A stretch of DNA of 16,722 nucleotides from CAZVUW01 sp964629825 (GCA_964629825.1 CAZVUW010000073.1:1-16722), one strand, 5' to 3'; positions 1 to 7,618 are shown, counted from the stretch's first letter. Numbers and translations are program-made. The notes: generated from the sequence alone by a model not told the origin.

Positions 1-766
1 GCAGGCAGACGTGCACCTGGAGGCTGACGTCCTCGCGCGCCCCGAAGGCGCCGCCCACGCCCGCCAGCGTCAGCCGCACGCGCTCGTGGGGCAGCCCGAG
101 GCAGGCGGCCACCTGTGCGTGGTCGACGTGCAGCCACTGCGTGGAGATGTACAGCTCCACACCGCCGTCGCCGGTCGGCACGGCGAGGCCGGACTCCGGA
201 CCCAGGAAGGCCTGGTCCTGCATGCCGACCTCGTAGCTGCCCTCGACCGCGACCGGGCCCGAGGTCGCGTCGGGCTGGCCATGACGCAGCCGGATCGTCC
301 GGAAGACGTTGCCGTCGGGGTGCAGCGGCGGCGCGGACAGCGCCGCCTCGGGGTCGATGAGCGGCTCGGTCGGCTCGTAGTCGACCTCGATCGCGCGCAC
401 TGCCCGCAGCGCGATCTCGGGGTGCTCCGCGGCGACGGCGGCGATGGGCTCGCCCTGGTAGCGGACGACGTCGCGGGCGAAGACGGGCTGATCCGGGTGC
501 TCCAGACCGTAGGTGGGCTGGCCCGGCACGTCGTCGGCGGTGACGACCGCCACCACGCCTGGGATCGCCAGCGCTGCCGACACGTCGACCGAGCGGATGC
601 GCGCCGACGGATGCGGGCTGCGCAGGGTGCGGCCCCACAGCATCGCGTCGTGGTGCAGGTCGCTCGAGAACGCGAAGCGGCCCGTCACCTTGGGCACGCC
701 GTCCGGCCGCCGGGCCGCGGCTCCGACGCCGCCGGCCGAGCGCTCCCGCACGTCGACGCTGGTCAT
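1..766 (-). CDS. pucD: Xanthine dehydrogenase, molybdopterin-binding large subunit (N-terminal part, runs off left edge)
   Basis: Catalytic subunit of a molybdenum hydroxylase that oxidises hypoxanthine and xanthine to urate. Only the first 255 codons are in the window. The reading starts MTSVDVRERSAGG and contains the N-terminal domain features of the family: YQGEPIAAVAAEHPEIALRA (about 103-122), QAFLGPE (about 185-191), STQWLHVDHAQVAACLGL (about 208-225) and the cofactor-contact loop GGAFGARED (about 238-246). The start at 766 is chosen because a GGGAGG ribosome site lies about 9 bases upstream. An ATG at 801 that overlaps the upstream stop opens a different frame and ends after 12 codons. 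It is the third gene of the leftward operon, after the FAD and 2Fe-2S subunits. The wider family includes aldehyde and CO dehydrogenases, but the neighbouring urate pathway makes xanthine the likely substrate. Symbol follows Bacillus puc naming. Confidence 0.9.
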   Translation of the reverse strand, partial: MTSVDVRERSAGGVGAAARRPDGVPKVTGRFAFSSDLHHDAMLWGRTLRSPHPSARIRSVDVSAALAIPGVVAVVTADDVPGQPTYGLEHPDQPVFARDVVRYQGEPIAAVAAEHPEIALRAVRAIEVDYEPTEPLIDPEAALSAPPLHPDGNVFRTIRLRHGQPDATSGPVAVEGSYEVGMQDQAFLGPESGLAVPTGDGGVELYISTQWLHVDHAQVAACLGLPHERVRLTLAGVGGAFGAREDVSLQVHVCL

Positions 767-797
767 GGCCTGGTGCCTCCCGGGCTGCGCGAACGGC

Positions 798-1295
798 TCA
801 TGGCCTCCCCCCTCGCCGGCCCTGCACCTCGGCGATCGCCTCCAGGATCCGGCCGTACCCGGTGCAGCGGCAGAGGTTGCCGCTGATCGCCTCCCGCACC
901 GCGAGCTCGTCGGCGTCCGGGCTGCGCTCCAGCAGGTCGTGGACCGCGACGACCAGCCCCGGTGTGCAGAAGCCGCACTGCACCGCACCGGTGTCTATGA
1001 AGGCCTGCTGCACGTCGGAAAGCCCGCCGTCGGCGCCCAGCCCCTCGACCGTCGTGATCTCGCCGTCCACGGCGTCGGCAGCGAGCACGCAGCACGAGCA
1101 CACCAGCACGCCGTCGAGCAGCACCGAGCACGAGCCGCACTCGCCCTGGTCGCAGGCGTTCTTGGACCCGGGAAGGCCGAGCCGCTCGCGCAGGACGTGC
1201 AGCAGGCTCTCGCCCAGCCAGGCCGAGACGACGGCGTGGCTCGCTCCGTTGACGGTGAGCGTGTAGGCGAGGCTGTCGGGTGCGGGCGTGGTCAT
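798..1295 (-). CDS. pucE: Xanthine dehydrogenase, 2Fe-2S iron-sulfur small subunit
   Basis: Electron-transfer subunit that passes electrons from the molybdenum centre to FAD. The 165-residue product is the usual length for stand-alone subunits. A plant-type ferredoxin domain comes first, with cluster ligands Cys48, Cys53, Cys56 and Cys68 in ACDQGECGSC and the following segment. The second, helical domain has Cys107 and Cys110 (QCGFCTPG) and Cys142 and Cys144 (NLCRCTGYGRI). All eight cysteines are present, so both clusters should form. The ATG at 1295 overlaps the stop of the FAD subunit gene by four bases (ATGA), so translation is probably coupled. The stop lies 31 bases before the start of the molybdopterin subunit. 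Upstream in-frame starts (to 1403) lie inside the FAD gene and encode no family sequence. Confidence 0.95.
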   Translation of the reverse strand: MTTPAPDSLAYTLTVNGASHAVVSAWLGESLLHVLRERLGLPGSKNACDQGECGSCSVLLDGVLVCSCCVLAADAVDGEITTVEGLGADGGLSDVQQAFIDTGAVQCGFCTPGLVVAVHDLLERSPDADELAVREAISGNLCRCTGYGRILEAIAEVQGRRGGRP

Positions 1296-2137
1296 GCGGC
1301 AAGACACCTCTCGAGGCTGCGCTCGGCCAGCACCGCGATGCTGTGCCGCCGGTAGTCCGCGCTGCTGCGGTGGTCGTCGATGGGGCTGCACTCGCGGGCG
1401 CACGCGGCGCCGAAGGCCTCCACCGCCTCCCGAGGGCAGGTCAGCGCGTCCCAGTCCAGGGCGTCCGTGACCAGCTGCTCGGCCGTGGGAGCGCGCAGCG
1501 GTACCGGCCCCACCGACCCCATCCCCACCCGCACGCGCCGGTAGGAGACGTCGACGACGAGGGCGAGGCTCGCAACGGAGATCACCATGGCGTTGCGCGG
1601 CCCGACCTTGGCGAAGTGCTGCGGCCCCTCGACGCGCGGGACGCGGACGGCGGTGACGAGCTCACCCGGGCGCAGGCCCGTCCGCTTGGGGCCGGTGATG
1701 TGCTCGGCAAGCGGGACAACGCGGACGCCGTCGACGGAGGCGATCACCACCTCGGCGTCGAGCGCGATGAGCCAGGGCAGCGTGTCGCCCGCGGGGCTTG
1801 CGGTGCTGACGTTGCCGCCGACCGTTCCGGCGTTGCGGATCTGCGGCGACCCGACCGTCCTGGCCGCCATCGCGAGGCCGGGCGCCAGCTGCGCGAGGTC
1901 GCGCTCCATCGCGGAGTAGGTGACCAGAGCGCCCAGCTCGAGGTGGTCGTCGCCGATCCGGTGTCCGTGCAGCTCGTCGATGCGGCGCAGGGCGACGATG
2001 GCGGGCGGGCGGCGGTGGCCGAGGTTGACCTCGACCATGAGGTCGGTGCCTCCGGCCAGCAGGTGGGCGTCCGGCCGCTCGGCGAGAGCGGCGGCGGCCT
2101 GCTCGACCGTCGTCGGGCGCGTGATGGACACCGCCAT
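1292..2137 (-). CDS. pucC: Xanthine dehydrogenase, FAD-binding medium subunit
   Basis: The 281-residue flavin subunit takes electrons from the 2Fe-2S clusters and passes them to the final acceptor. Family signatures are visible: LLAGGTDLMVEV (about 26-37), the first FAD-binding loop, and GSPQIRNAGTVGGN (about 96-109) followed by ASPAGDTLP (113-121), the second. The C-terminal part matches the CO dehydrogenase flavoprotein C-terminal domain in length. The ATG at 2137 follows AGGAGG by only three bases; the in-frame GTG at 2131 has a better spacing of nine, so the true start may be two codons later. It is the first gene of the leftward operon and diverges from the allantoinase gene. The 3' end overlaps the iron-sulfur gene by ATGA. 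Confidence 0.93.
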   Translation of the reverse strand: MAVSITRPTTVEQAAAALAERPDAHLLAGGTDLMVEVNLGHRRPPAIVALRRIDELHGHRIGDDHLELGALVTYSAMERDLAQLAPGLAMAARTVGSPQIRNAGTVGGNVSTASPAGDTLPWLIALDAEVVIASVDGVRVVPLAEHITGPKRTGLRPGELVTAVRVPRVEGPQHFAKVGPRNAMVISVASLALVVDVSYRRVRVGMGSVGPVPLRAPTAEQLVTDALDWDALTCPREAVEAFGAACARECSPIDDHRSSADYRRHSIAVLAERSLERCLAA

Positions 2138-2253
2138 CGACCTCCTCGTCCGGTCCACGCAGTCTGCCGGATCTGCACGGCTCGCGCGGCCCACCACCCT
2201 GACCGGGGAGCCCCGTTGACAAGAGCGCCCCCGCTGGGCGAGCGTGACGGCCC
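2138..2253. promoter_or_regulatory. Divergent control region between xanthine dehydrogenase and urate-degradation operons
   Basis: This is the only non-coding gap between the two divergent operons, so both promoters should lie here or in the flanking 5' ends. A perfect TTGACA at 2216-2221 (plus strand) could be a -35 element for allB, but no good -10 follows at 16-18 bases. On the minus strand the overlapping TTGTCA (2217-2222) has only a poor match at -10. Two small inverted repeats are present: CGGGG-AG-CCCCG at 2204-2215 and the loose GCAG-N10-CTGC at 2159-2176. Neither matches an operator I know for urate-responsive MarR regulators. The strong AGGAGG at the minus-strand end is the ribosome site of the FAD subunit gene. 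Confidence 0.5.
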
Positions 2254-3615
2254 ATGCCGGACCTGGCCCTGATCAGCCGCCGCGTCGCCACCCCGGAAGG
2301 CCTAGCACCAGCCGCAGTCGTGGTGGAGCGGGGACGCATCGCCGACGTCGTCGACCCCGGCTCCGCACCTCTCGGAGCCGTGGACCTGGGCGACCTGGCG
2401 CTGCTGCCCGGTCTCGTGGACAGCCACGTCCACATCAACGAGCCGGGCCGGACGGACTGGGAGGGCTTCGCGACCGCGACACGCGCGGCGGCGGCCGGTG
2501 GGGTGACCACGCTGCTGGACATGCCCCTCAACAGCCTGCCGCCCACCACCACGCCAGCGGCGCTGCAGGCCAAGCTGGCCGCGGCGGCCGGGCGGGTGCA
2601 CGTCGACGTCGGCTTCTGGGGCGGTCTCGTCCCCGGTGCCGAGACCCACGTCCAGGCTCTGCGCTCGGCGGGCGTGCTGGGCTTCAAGGTGTTCCTGTGC
2701 GACAGCGGGGTCGAGGAGTACGGCGCCTTCGACCCCGAGGGCCTGGATGCGCTGCTGGAGCGCACGGCCGCGATCGGCGCGCCGCTGCTGGTGCACGCCG
2801 AGCACCCGGCCGTCCTCGCCGCGGCGGGGTCGCCGGGGGACGCCGACCCGCGCGCGTACTCGACCTGGCTGGCCGCGCGTCCCGCCGCCGCCGAGGAGCG
2901 TGCGATCGCCGCCGTCATAGCGGCGTCGCGCAGCACCGGCGGCCGCGTGCACGTCCTGCACCTGTCGGCGGCGACCGCGCTGGAGCAGCTGGCCGCCGCC
3001 CGCGCCGAGGGCCTGCCAGTGACGGTGGAGACCTGCCCCCACTACTTGACCCTGGCGGCCGAGGACATCCCCGACGGGGCCACCGCGCACAAGTGCGCTC
3101 CGCCGATCCGCGAGCAGGCGAACGCGGAGCGCCTCTGGGAGGGGTTGGCCGCGGGCACGATCGACGCGATCGTCAGCGACCACTCGCCGTGCCCGCCCGA
3201 CCTGAAGGCCCTCGACAGCGGCGACTTCACCGCCGCCTGGGGCGGCATCGCGTCACTGCAGCTCGGCCTGCCGCTGGTCTGGACGGCCGCCAGCCGCCGC
3301 GGGCACGACCTGGCCGACGTCGCGCGCTGGATGGCCGCGGGTCCCGCGCGGGTGGCCGGCCTGCCGTCGAAGGGGGCGCTGACGCGCGGCGCCGACGCCG
3401 ACCTGGTGGTCTTCGACCCCGAGGCGACCTGGCGGATCGACGCGGCGCGGCTGCACCACCGGCACTCGGTCACGCCCTACCACGGCATGTCTGTGACCGG
3501 TGCCGTGCGGGAGACCTACCTGCGGGGCCGCTCCATCGCCAGCGACGGCATCGTCGCCGAGGAGCCCGAAGGGCACCTGCTGAGCCCCGCCGCCGTCCTC
3601 GGTCGACCGGCATGA
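2254..3615 (+). CDS. allB: Allantoinase
   Basis: Hydrolyses the hydantoin ring of allantoin to give allantoate. The 453-residue product is an amidohydrolase-superfamily TIM barrel of the dihydroorotase/hydantoinase type and has the standard family length. Metal ligands are recognisable: His58 and His60 in DSHVHINEPGRTDWEGF, the lysine carbamylated in this family at Lys145 (GFKVF), His181 (HAEH), His236 (HLS) and Asp309 (SDHSPC). The DSHVHINEPGR-type motif and the CPHYL segment favour allantoinase over dihydropyrimidinase. The ATG at 2254 has no strong ribosome site, and no better in-frame start was found upstream. It is the first gene of the rightward operon, and its stop overlaps the next start by ATGA. 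Confidence 0.95.
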   Translation: MPDLALISRRVATPEGLAPAAVVVERGRIADVVDPGSAPLGAVDLGDLALLPGLVDSHVHINEPGRTDWEGFATATRAAAAGGVTTLLDMPLNSLPPTTTPAALQAKLAAAAGRVHVDVGFWGGLVPGAETHVQALRSAGVLGFKVFLCDSGVEEYGAFDPEGLDALLERTAAIGAPLLVHAEHPAVLAAAGSPGDADPRAYSTWLAARPAAAEERAIAAVIAASRSTGGRVHVLHLSAATALEQLAAARAEGLPVTVETCPHYLTLAAEDIPDGATAHKCAPPIREQANAERLWEGLAAGTIDAIVSDHSPCPPDLKALDSGDFTAAWGGIASLQLGLPLVWTAASRRGHDLADVARWMAAGPARVAGLPSKGALTRGADADLVVFDPEATWRIDAARLHHRHSVTPYHGMSVTGAVRETYLRGRSIASDGIVAEEPEGHLLSPAAVLGRPA

Positions 3616-5117
3616 GCGCGCCCGAGCCGCAGCCCGCAGCGACCGCCCCGCTGGGCGAGATCGACCTCGCCGCGCGGCGCCTGGGCGGCATGGTCCTCGA
3701 GGCCAGCGACGAGTTCTTCGCGTCGGCGGGCAACCTGCTGGATCCCGCTCCGCCCGTGTTCGACCCGGACGCCTACTCCGAGCGCGGCAAGGTCATGGAC
3801 GGCTGGGAGACGCGCCGCAAGCGCGGCGAGGGGCACGACTGGTGCGTCGTCCGGCTCGGCGTGCCCGGCGTCCTCTCCGCGGTGGTGGTGGACACCACCC
3901 ACTTCCGCGGCAACCACCCGGCGGCCTTCGCGCTCGACGGCTGCATCAGCGACGGCCCGCCGACCACCGCTACCAACTGGATCCCGCTCGTCCAGCGCAC
4001 ACCGCTGGCGCCCAACACCCCGCAGCGCTTCCCCGTGGAACGAGCCTGGCGGGTGACGCACGTGCGGCTGGTGATCCACCCCGACGGTGGGGTGGCGCGG
4101 TTGCGCCTGCTCGGACGCGGCCTGGTCGACCTGCGCGCGACTGTGGACCCCGCCGGCCGCCTCGACCTCGCCGCCGCCGTCAACGGCGGACGCGTGATCG
4201 CCTGCTCGGACGCGTTCTTCTCCGCTCCCGGCAACCTGATCCAGGTCGGCGACGGGCGCGACATGTCCGACGGCTGGGAGACCCGCCGGCGGCGCGGTCC
4301 CGGCCACGACTGGGCGGTCATCGAGCTGGCTGCCGAGGGTCTCGTCGACCGCCTGGAGATCGACACCACCAACTTCAAGGGCAATCACCCCGACCGCTGC
4401 GCCGTCGACGCGCTGCACGCACCCGGCGTCGCCGCCGACGGGCTGCCCGAGGACGCCTGGGTGGAGCTGCTGCCGCCGACGCCCCTTCAGCCGCACCTGC
4501 GCCACCGCTTCCCCGTCGCCGGCGCCGGACCCGCCACCCACCTGCGTCTGCGGATGATCCCCGACGGCGGCGTCGCGCGGCTGCGCGCGTTCGGCGTCAT
4601 CACGACCGAGGGCCTACGCCGGGCGGAGCTGGCGCTGCTGAACTCGCTTCCGGACGAGCAGGCCGCGGCGGTGCTGCGCTCCTGCTGCGCGTCGACCCGT
4701 TGGGTCCAGGGGCTGCTGGCCGGGCGGCCGTTCCCAAACCCCGCCGCGCTGCTGGCCGCGGCCGACGAGGTCTGGTCCGGTCTCGGCTCCGAGGACTGGC
4801 GGGAGGCCTTCGCCGCGCACCCGCGCATCGGAGAGCGGACCGGCGGGGCCTGGTCGAGCAGGGAGCAGTCCGGCACCACCGCCGCCGATGCGGCCACGCT
4901 GGAGGCCCTGGCCGAGGGCAACCGCGCCTACGAGGAGCGCTTCGGCCACGTGTTCCTGATCCGCGCCGCGGGGCGCACGGCGGAGGAGATGCTGACGGCG
5001 CTGCGGCAGCGGATGGGCAACGACCCGGACACCGAGCTGGCCGTTGCGGCCGAGCAGCTGCGCGAGATCACCGCGCTGCGGCTGGAGCGCCTGCTCACCG
5101 AGGGGGGAGAGCGTTGA
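3612..5117 (+). CDS. alc-uraD: Allantoicase fused to OHCU decarboxylase (bifunctional)
   Basis: One 501-residue reading frame with two enzymes. Residues about 20-332 are allantoicase (allantoate to ureidoglycolate plus urea), built of two homologous lobes. Lobe one carries MDGWETRRKRGEGHDWCVVR (62-81) and DTTHFRGNHP (94-103). Lobe two repeats this as SDGWETRRRRGPGHDWAVIE (219-238) and DTTNFKGNHP (251-260), and each lobe ends with PDGGVARLR. Residues about 338-497 are OHCU decarboxylase, which makes S-allantoin. It has HPRIGER (403-409) with the catalytic histidine, SREQSG (416-421), YEERFGHVFLI (440-450) and RMGNDPDTEL (467-476). No stop or linker of low complexity interrupts the join. The start overlaps allB by ATGA and the stop overlaps the uraH TTG start. 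The two activities are not consecutive steps in the pathway. Confidence 0.93.
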   Translation: MSAPEPQPAATAPLGEIDLAARRLGGMVLEASDEFFASAGNLLDPAPPVFDPDAYSERGKVMDGWETRRKRGEGHDWCVVRLGVPGVLSAVVVDTTHFRGNHPAAFALDGCISDGPPTTATNWIPLVQRTPLAPNTPQRFPVERAWRVTHVRLVIHPDGGVARLRLLGRGLVDLRATVDPAGRLDLAAAVNGGRVIACSDAFFSAPGNLIQVGDGRDMSDGWETRRRRGPGHDWAVIELAAEGLVDRLEIDTTNFKGNHPDRCAVDALHAPGVAADGLPEDAWVELLPPTPLQPHLRHRFPVAGAGPATHLRLRMIPDGGVARLRAFGVITTEGLRRAELALLNSLPDEQAAAVLRSCCASTRWVQGLLAGRPFPNPAALLAAADEVWSGLGSEDWREAFAAHPRIGERTGGAWSSREQSGTTAADAATLEALAEGNRAYEERFGHVFLIRAAGRTAEEMLTALRQRMGNDPDTELAVAAEQLREITALRLERLLTEGGER

Positions 5118-5449
5118 GCCTGTCCACGCACGTCCTGGACACCGCCGCGGGCCGTCCCGCCGTGGGCGTGGCGGTGACCTGCGCGCGGCGGGAGGGCGAC
5201 CGCTGGGTGGTTGTGGCGGAGGGCACGACCGACGAGGATGGGCGCATCCCGGCGCTCATCCCATCGGGCCAGCTCGCGGCCGGCGACCACCGGCTGAGCT
5301 TCGCCACCGCGGCATGGGCAGCCGACCGCGGTGTTGAATGCTTCTGGCCTCAGATCGACATCACCTTCACGGTGAGCGCCCCCGACGAGCACCACCACGT
5401 CCCGGTGCTCCTCAGTCCGTACGGCTACACCACCTATCGAGGGAGCTGA
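5114..5449 (+). CDS. uraH: 5-hydroxyisourate hydrolase (transthyretin-like)
   Basis: Hydrolyses 5-hydroxyisourate, the product of urate oxidase, to OHCU. The 111-residue product has the usual length and both signature ends: SLSTHVLDTAAGRPA at residues 2-16, with active-site His6, and HHHVPVLLSPYGYTTYRGS at 93-111, ending in the diagnostic YRGS. Arg44 in EDGRIP is the expected active-site arginine. The start is a TTG at 5114, supported by AGGGGGGAG at 5101-5109, by overlap with the preceding stop (TTGA), and by the fact that the conserved N-terminus begins two codons later with no ATG or GTG in between. Uricase follows after four bases. Confidence 0.95.
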   Translation: MSLSTHVLDTAAGRPAVGVAVTCARREGDRWVVVAEGTTDEDGRIPALIPSGQLAAGDHRLSFATAAWAADRGVECFWPQIDITFTVSAPDEHHHVPVLLSPYGYTTYRGS

Positions 5450-5453
5450 ACCC

Positions 5454-6374
5454 ATGCCCCTGCGGTCCACTTTCCACGACGTCGTATCCATGAGCCTCGG
5501 CGCCAACTGCTACGGAAAGGACGGCATCCGCCTCGCTGCCGTCCGGCGCGACGGCGACCGGCACACGTTCACCGACCTCGAGATCGCGGTGCGCATGGTC
5601 GGCGACTTCGAGCCCGCCCACGTCGCCGGTGATAACTCCGCGATCCTGCCGACCGACACCATGCGGGCGACCTGCTACGCCCTCGCGCGCCAGAACGACC
5701 CCGCCGACACGACGGCGTACGGCCTGGCGCTTTGCAACCGCTTCCTCGAGGCGGCCCCGGCCGCCCAGCTGGTCGAGGTCGAGATCGAGCAGCGCCCCTG
5801 GGACCACATCAGCGCGGACGGCACCGAGGCTCCGCACGCCTTCCGCCAGGGCAGCGGCGCCCGCCGCGTCACAACCGTCTCCCGCCAGCGCGACGGCGAC
5901 CCGGTGATCACCGCCGGGCTGCGCGGGCTGCGGCTGCTGAAGACGACCGGCTCGGCGTTCTCCGGGTTCCTGAGGGACGACTACACGACCCTCGAGGAGA
6001 CCCGCGACCGCATCCTGGCCACCACGCTCGAGGCCCGCTGGGGCTACGACGACGGCGAGGTCGACTACCCGCTGCTCCTGGAGGTCGTCGAGGACACGCT
6101 GGTGTCCGCCTTCGCCCGCCACGACAGCAGCGAGTCCGTGCAGCACACGCTGTACGAGCTCGCCAGGACCGTGGTCGAGAGCTTCGCCGAGGTCGCCTGG
6201 ATCCGGCTGCGGATGCCGAACGAGCACCACATCGCCGCCGACCTGTCCCCGTACGGCCTCGACAACCCAGGCGAGATCTTCGTGGTCGCCGACCGCCCGT
6301 ACGGCGTGATCGAGGCGGCGGTCGAGCGCGAGGGGTGGCCGGCACCGGAGGACCGCGCAACGCGGCTGTGGTGA
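5454..6374 (+). CDS. uox: Urate oxidase (uricase)
   Basis: Cofactor-free enzyme oxidising urate to 5-hydroxyisourate and hydrogen peroxide. The 306 residues form the tandem T-fold of the family. By alignment in mind with the Aspergillus enzyme, the catalytic lysine is Lys22 (YGKDGIRL) and the catalytic threonine is Thr67 (LPTDTMRAT). Urate-binding residues are Phe169 and Arg186 (SAFSGFLRDDYTTL through DRIL), Gln230 (SVQHTL), and Asn256 with His258 (MPNEHHI). All expected residues are therefore present. GAGGGAG at 5439-5445, eight bases before the ATG, serves as ribosome site and overlaps the uraH stop. Its own stop overlaps the GTG of the next gene (GTGA). No C-terminal peroxisomal-type signal or signal peptide is seen, so it is cytoplasmic. 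Confidence 0.96.
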   Translation: MPLRSTFHDVVSMSLGANCYGKDGIRLAAVRRDGDRHTFTDLEIAVRMVGDFEPAHVAGDNSAILPTDTMRATCYALARQNDPADTTAYGLALCNRFLEAAPAAQLVEVEIEQRPWDHISADGTEAPHAFRQGSGARRVTTVSRQRDGDPVITAGLRGLRLLKTTGSAFSGFLRDDYTTLEETRDRILATTLEARWGYDDGEVDYPLLLEVVEDTLVSAFARHDSSESVQHTLYELARTVVESFAEVAWIRLRMPNEHHIAADLSPYGLDNPGEIFVVADRPYGVIEAAVEREGWPAPEDRATRLW

Positions 6375-7618
6375 CCGGGCGGCTACCCGAGGACCGCCTT
6401 GAGGCGGTGCTCGCCGCCGTCGCCGAGGGCGATGACGAGCACCGCCGCGGCTGGCCTGGAGCGGCGGAGGGCAGGCGCCCGGTCTCGGTGCGCTATATCT
6501 CCGCCGCCGCGGTCGGCCCGAGGACGGCGCGCGACGACGGCAACGAGGCTCTGCGGCTGCTGGCCGCGCACGCGCCCGACCCGGCGACCTTCGCCAGGGC
6601 GACCGGCTGCCCGGACGTCAGCCTCGCCGCCCTCGTTCGCGAGCGGGTCGTGGCCAAGCTCGAGACCGAGCCGCTGGAGGACCTCCGGGTCGACTTCGAG
6701 GACGGCTACCTGGGCCGCGACGACGCGCAGGAGGACGCCGACGCCGAGGCGGCCGGCCGGGCGCTGGCCGCCGCCGCGGCCGAGGGGCTGCTGCCGCCGT
6801 TCTACGGCCTGCGGGTGAAGTCCTTCACCGACGGGCTGGCACGGCGAAGCGCCAGGACGCTCGACCGGTTCCTCGGCGCGCTCCTCGAGGCGGCCGGGAC
6901 CCTCCCATCGGGCTTCGTCATCACGTTCCCGAAGATCGTCTCGGTGCGACACGTCGAGGCGTTCGTCGAGCTGCTCGCGGAGCTCGAGGCGGCGCACGGC
7001 CTGCCCGCGGGGGTGCTGGGCTTCGAGGCGCAGATCGAGACCACGCCCTCCGTCCTGCACGCCGAAGGCGGCATCGTCCTGCGCCGCCTGCGCGCGGCCG
7101 GTGGCGGGCGGCTCCGCTCGGTGCATGTGGGCGTCTACGACTACAGCGCCGCGCTCGGGCTGCCGCCGGCCGAGCAGCGGCTCGACCACCCGGCCCTGGA
7201 CTTCCTCCGCAACCTGCTCCAGGTCACGTTCGCCGGCACCGAGGTCGCCCTCGTCGACGGCTCGACCAACGTCGTGCCGGCCGGCGATGAGGCGGACGAG
7301 GTGCACCGCACCTGGCGCCGCCACGCCGCCGACGTCCGCCATTCGCTGCGCCACGGCTGGTGGCAGGGCTGGGACCTGCACCCCTCCCACCTCGTCAGCC
7401 GCTACGCAGCGGTGTACGAGGCGCTGCTCGCGGACCTGGATGGCGTCCTCGACCGCCTGGGCGCGTGGCACGGCTCCCGGGAAGCGCGGGGCGGGGTTCT
7501 CGACGAGCCCGCGACCGCGCGGGCCCTGACCGCGCAGGTGCAGCGGGCGGTCGACTGCGGCGCCGTCGCCGCCGACGAGGTGCTGCGCCGCACCGGCTGG
7601 TCACCGGCCGAGCGCTGA
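6371..7618 (+). CDS. CitE/HpcH-like TIM-barrel protein of the urate operon (DUF6986-like), possible malyl-CoA lyase or malate synthase type enzyme
   Basis: A 415-residue protein with the landmarks of the HpcH/HpaI aldolase and citrate-lyase-beta fold, in order: VDFEDGY (108-114, compare the DLED of CitE), YGLRVKSFTD (145-154), FPKIVS (186-191), FEAQIETTPSVL (218-229, metal-ligand glutamate region), VGVYDYSAALGL (253-264, with Asp257 as likely metal ligand) and WDLHPSHLVSRYAAVY (334-349, the IHP motif). I believe this corresponds to the uncharacterised DUF6986 family; databases often give such proteins vague aldolase/citrate lyase names. The GTG start at 6371 overlaps the uricase stop, so it is co-translated with the pathway. 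Relatives condense glyoxylate with acetyl-CoA, and glyoxylate is the end product of this pathway, but its substrate is not shown by the sequence. Confidence 0.8.
   Translation: MTGRLPEDRLEAVLAAVAEGDDEHRRGWPGAAEGRRPVSVRYISAAAVGPRTARDDGNEALRLLAAHAPDPATFARATGCPDVSLAALVRERVVAKLETEPLEDLRVDFEDGYLGRDDAQEDADAEAAGRALAAAAAEGLLPPFYGLRVKSFTDGLARRSARTLDRFLGALLEAAGTLPSGFVITFPKIVSVRHVEAFVELLAELEAAHGLPAGVLGFEAQIETTPSVLHAEGGIVLRRLRAAGGGRLRSVHVGVYDYSAALGLPPAEQRLDHPALDFLRNLLQVTFAGTEVALVDGSTNVVPAGDEADEVHRTWRRHAADVRHSLRHGWWQGWDLHPSHLVSRYAAVYEALLADLDGVLDRLGAWHGSREARGGVLDEPATARALTAQVQRAVDCGAVAADEVLRRTGWSPAER

Noticed and set aside
766..801. ATG at 801 overlapping the iron-sulfur subunit stop, as start of the molybdopterin subunit
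   Set aside because: It opens a 12-codon frame ending in TGA; the family sequence begins at ATG 766 with its own GGGAGG.
2244..3611. Frame-three extension upstream of the allantoicase fusion
   Set aside because: It is the shifted shadow of allantoinase, rich in Arg/Gly/Pro; allantoicase sequence begins at ATG 3612.
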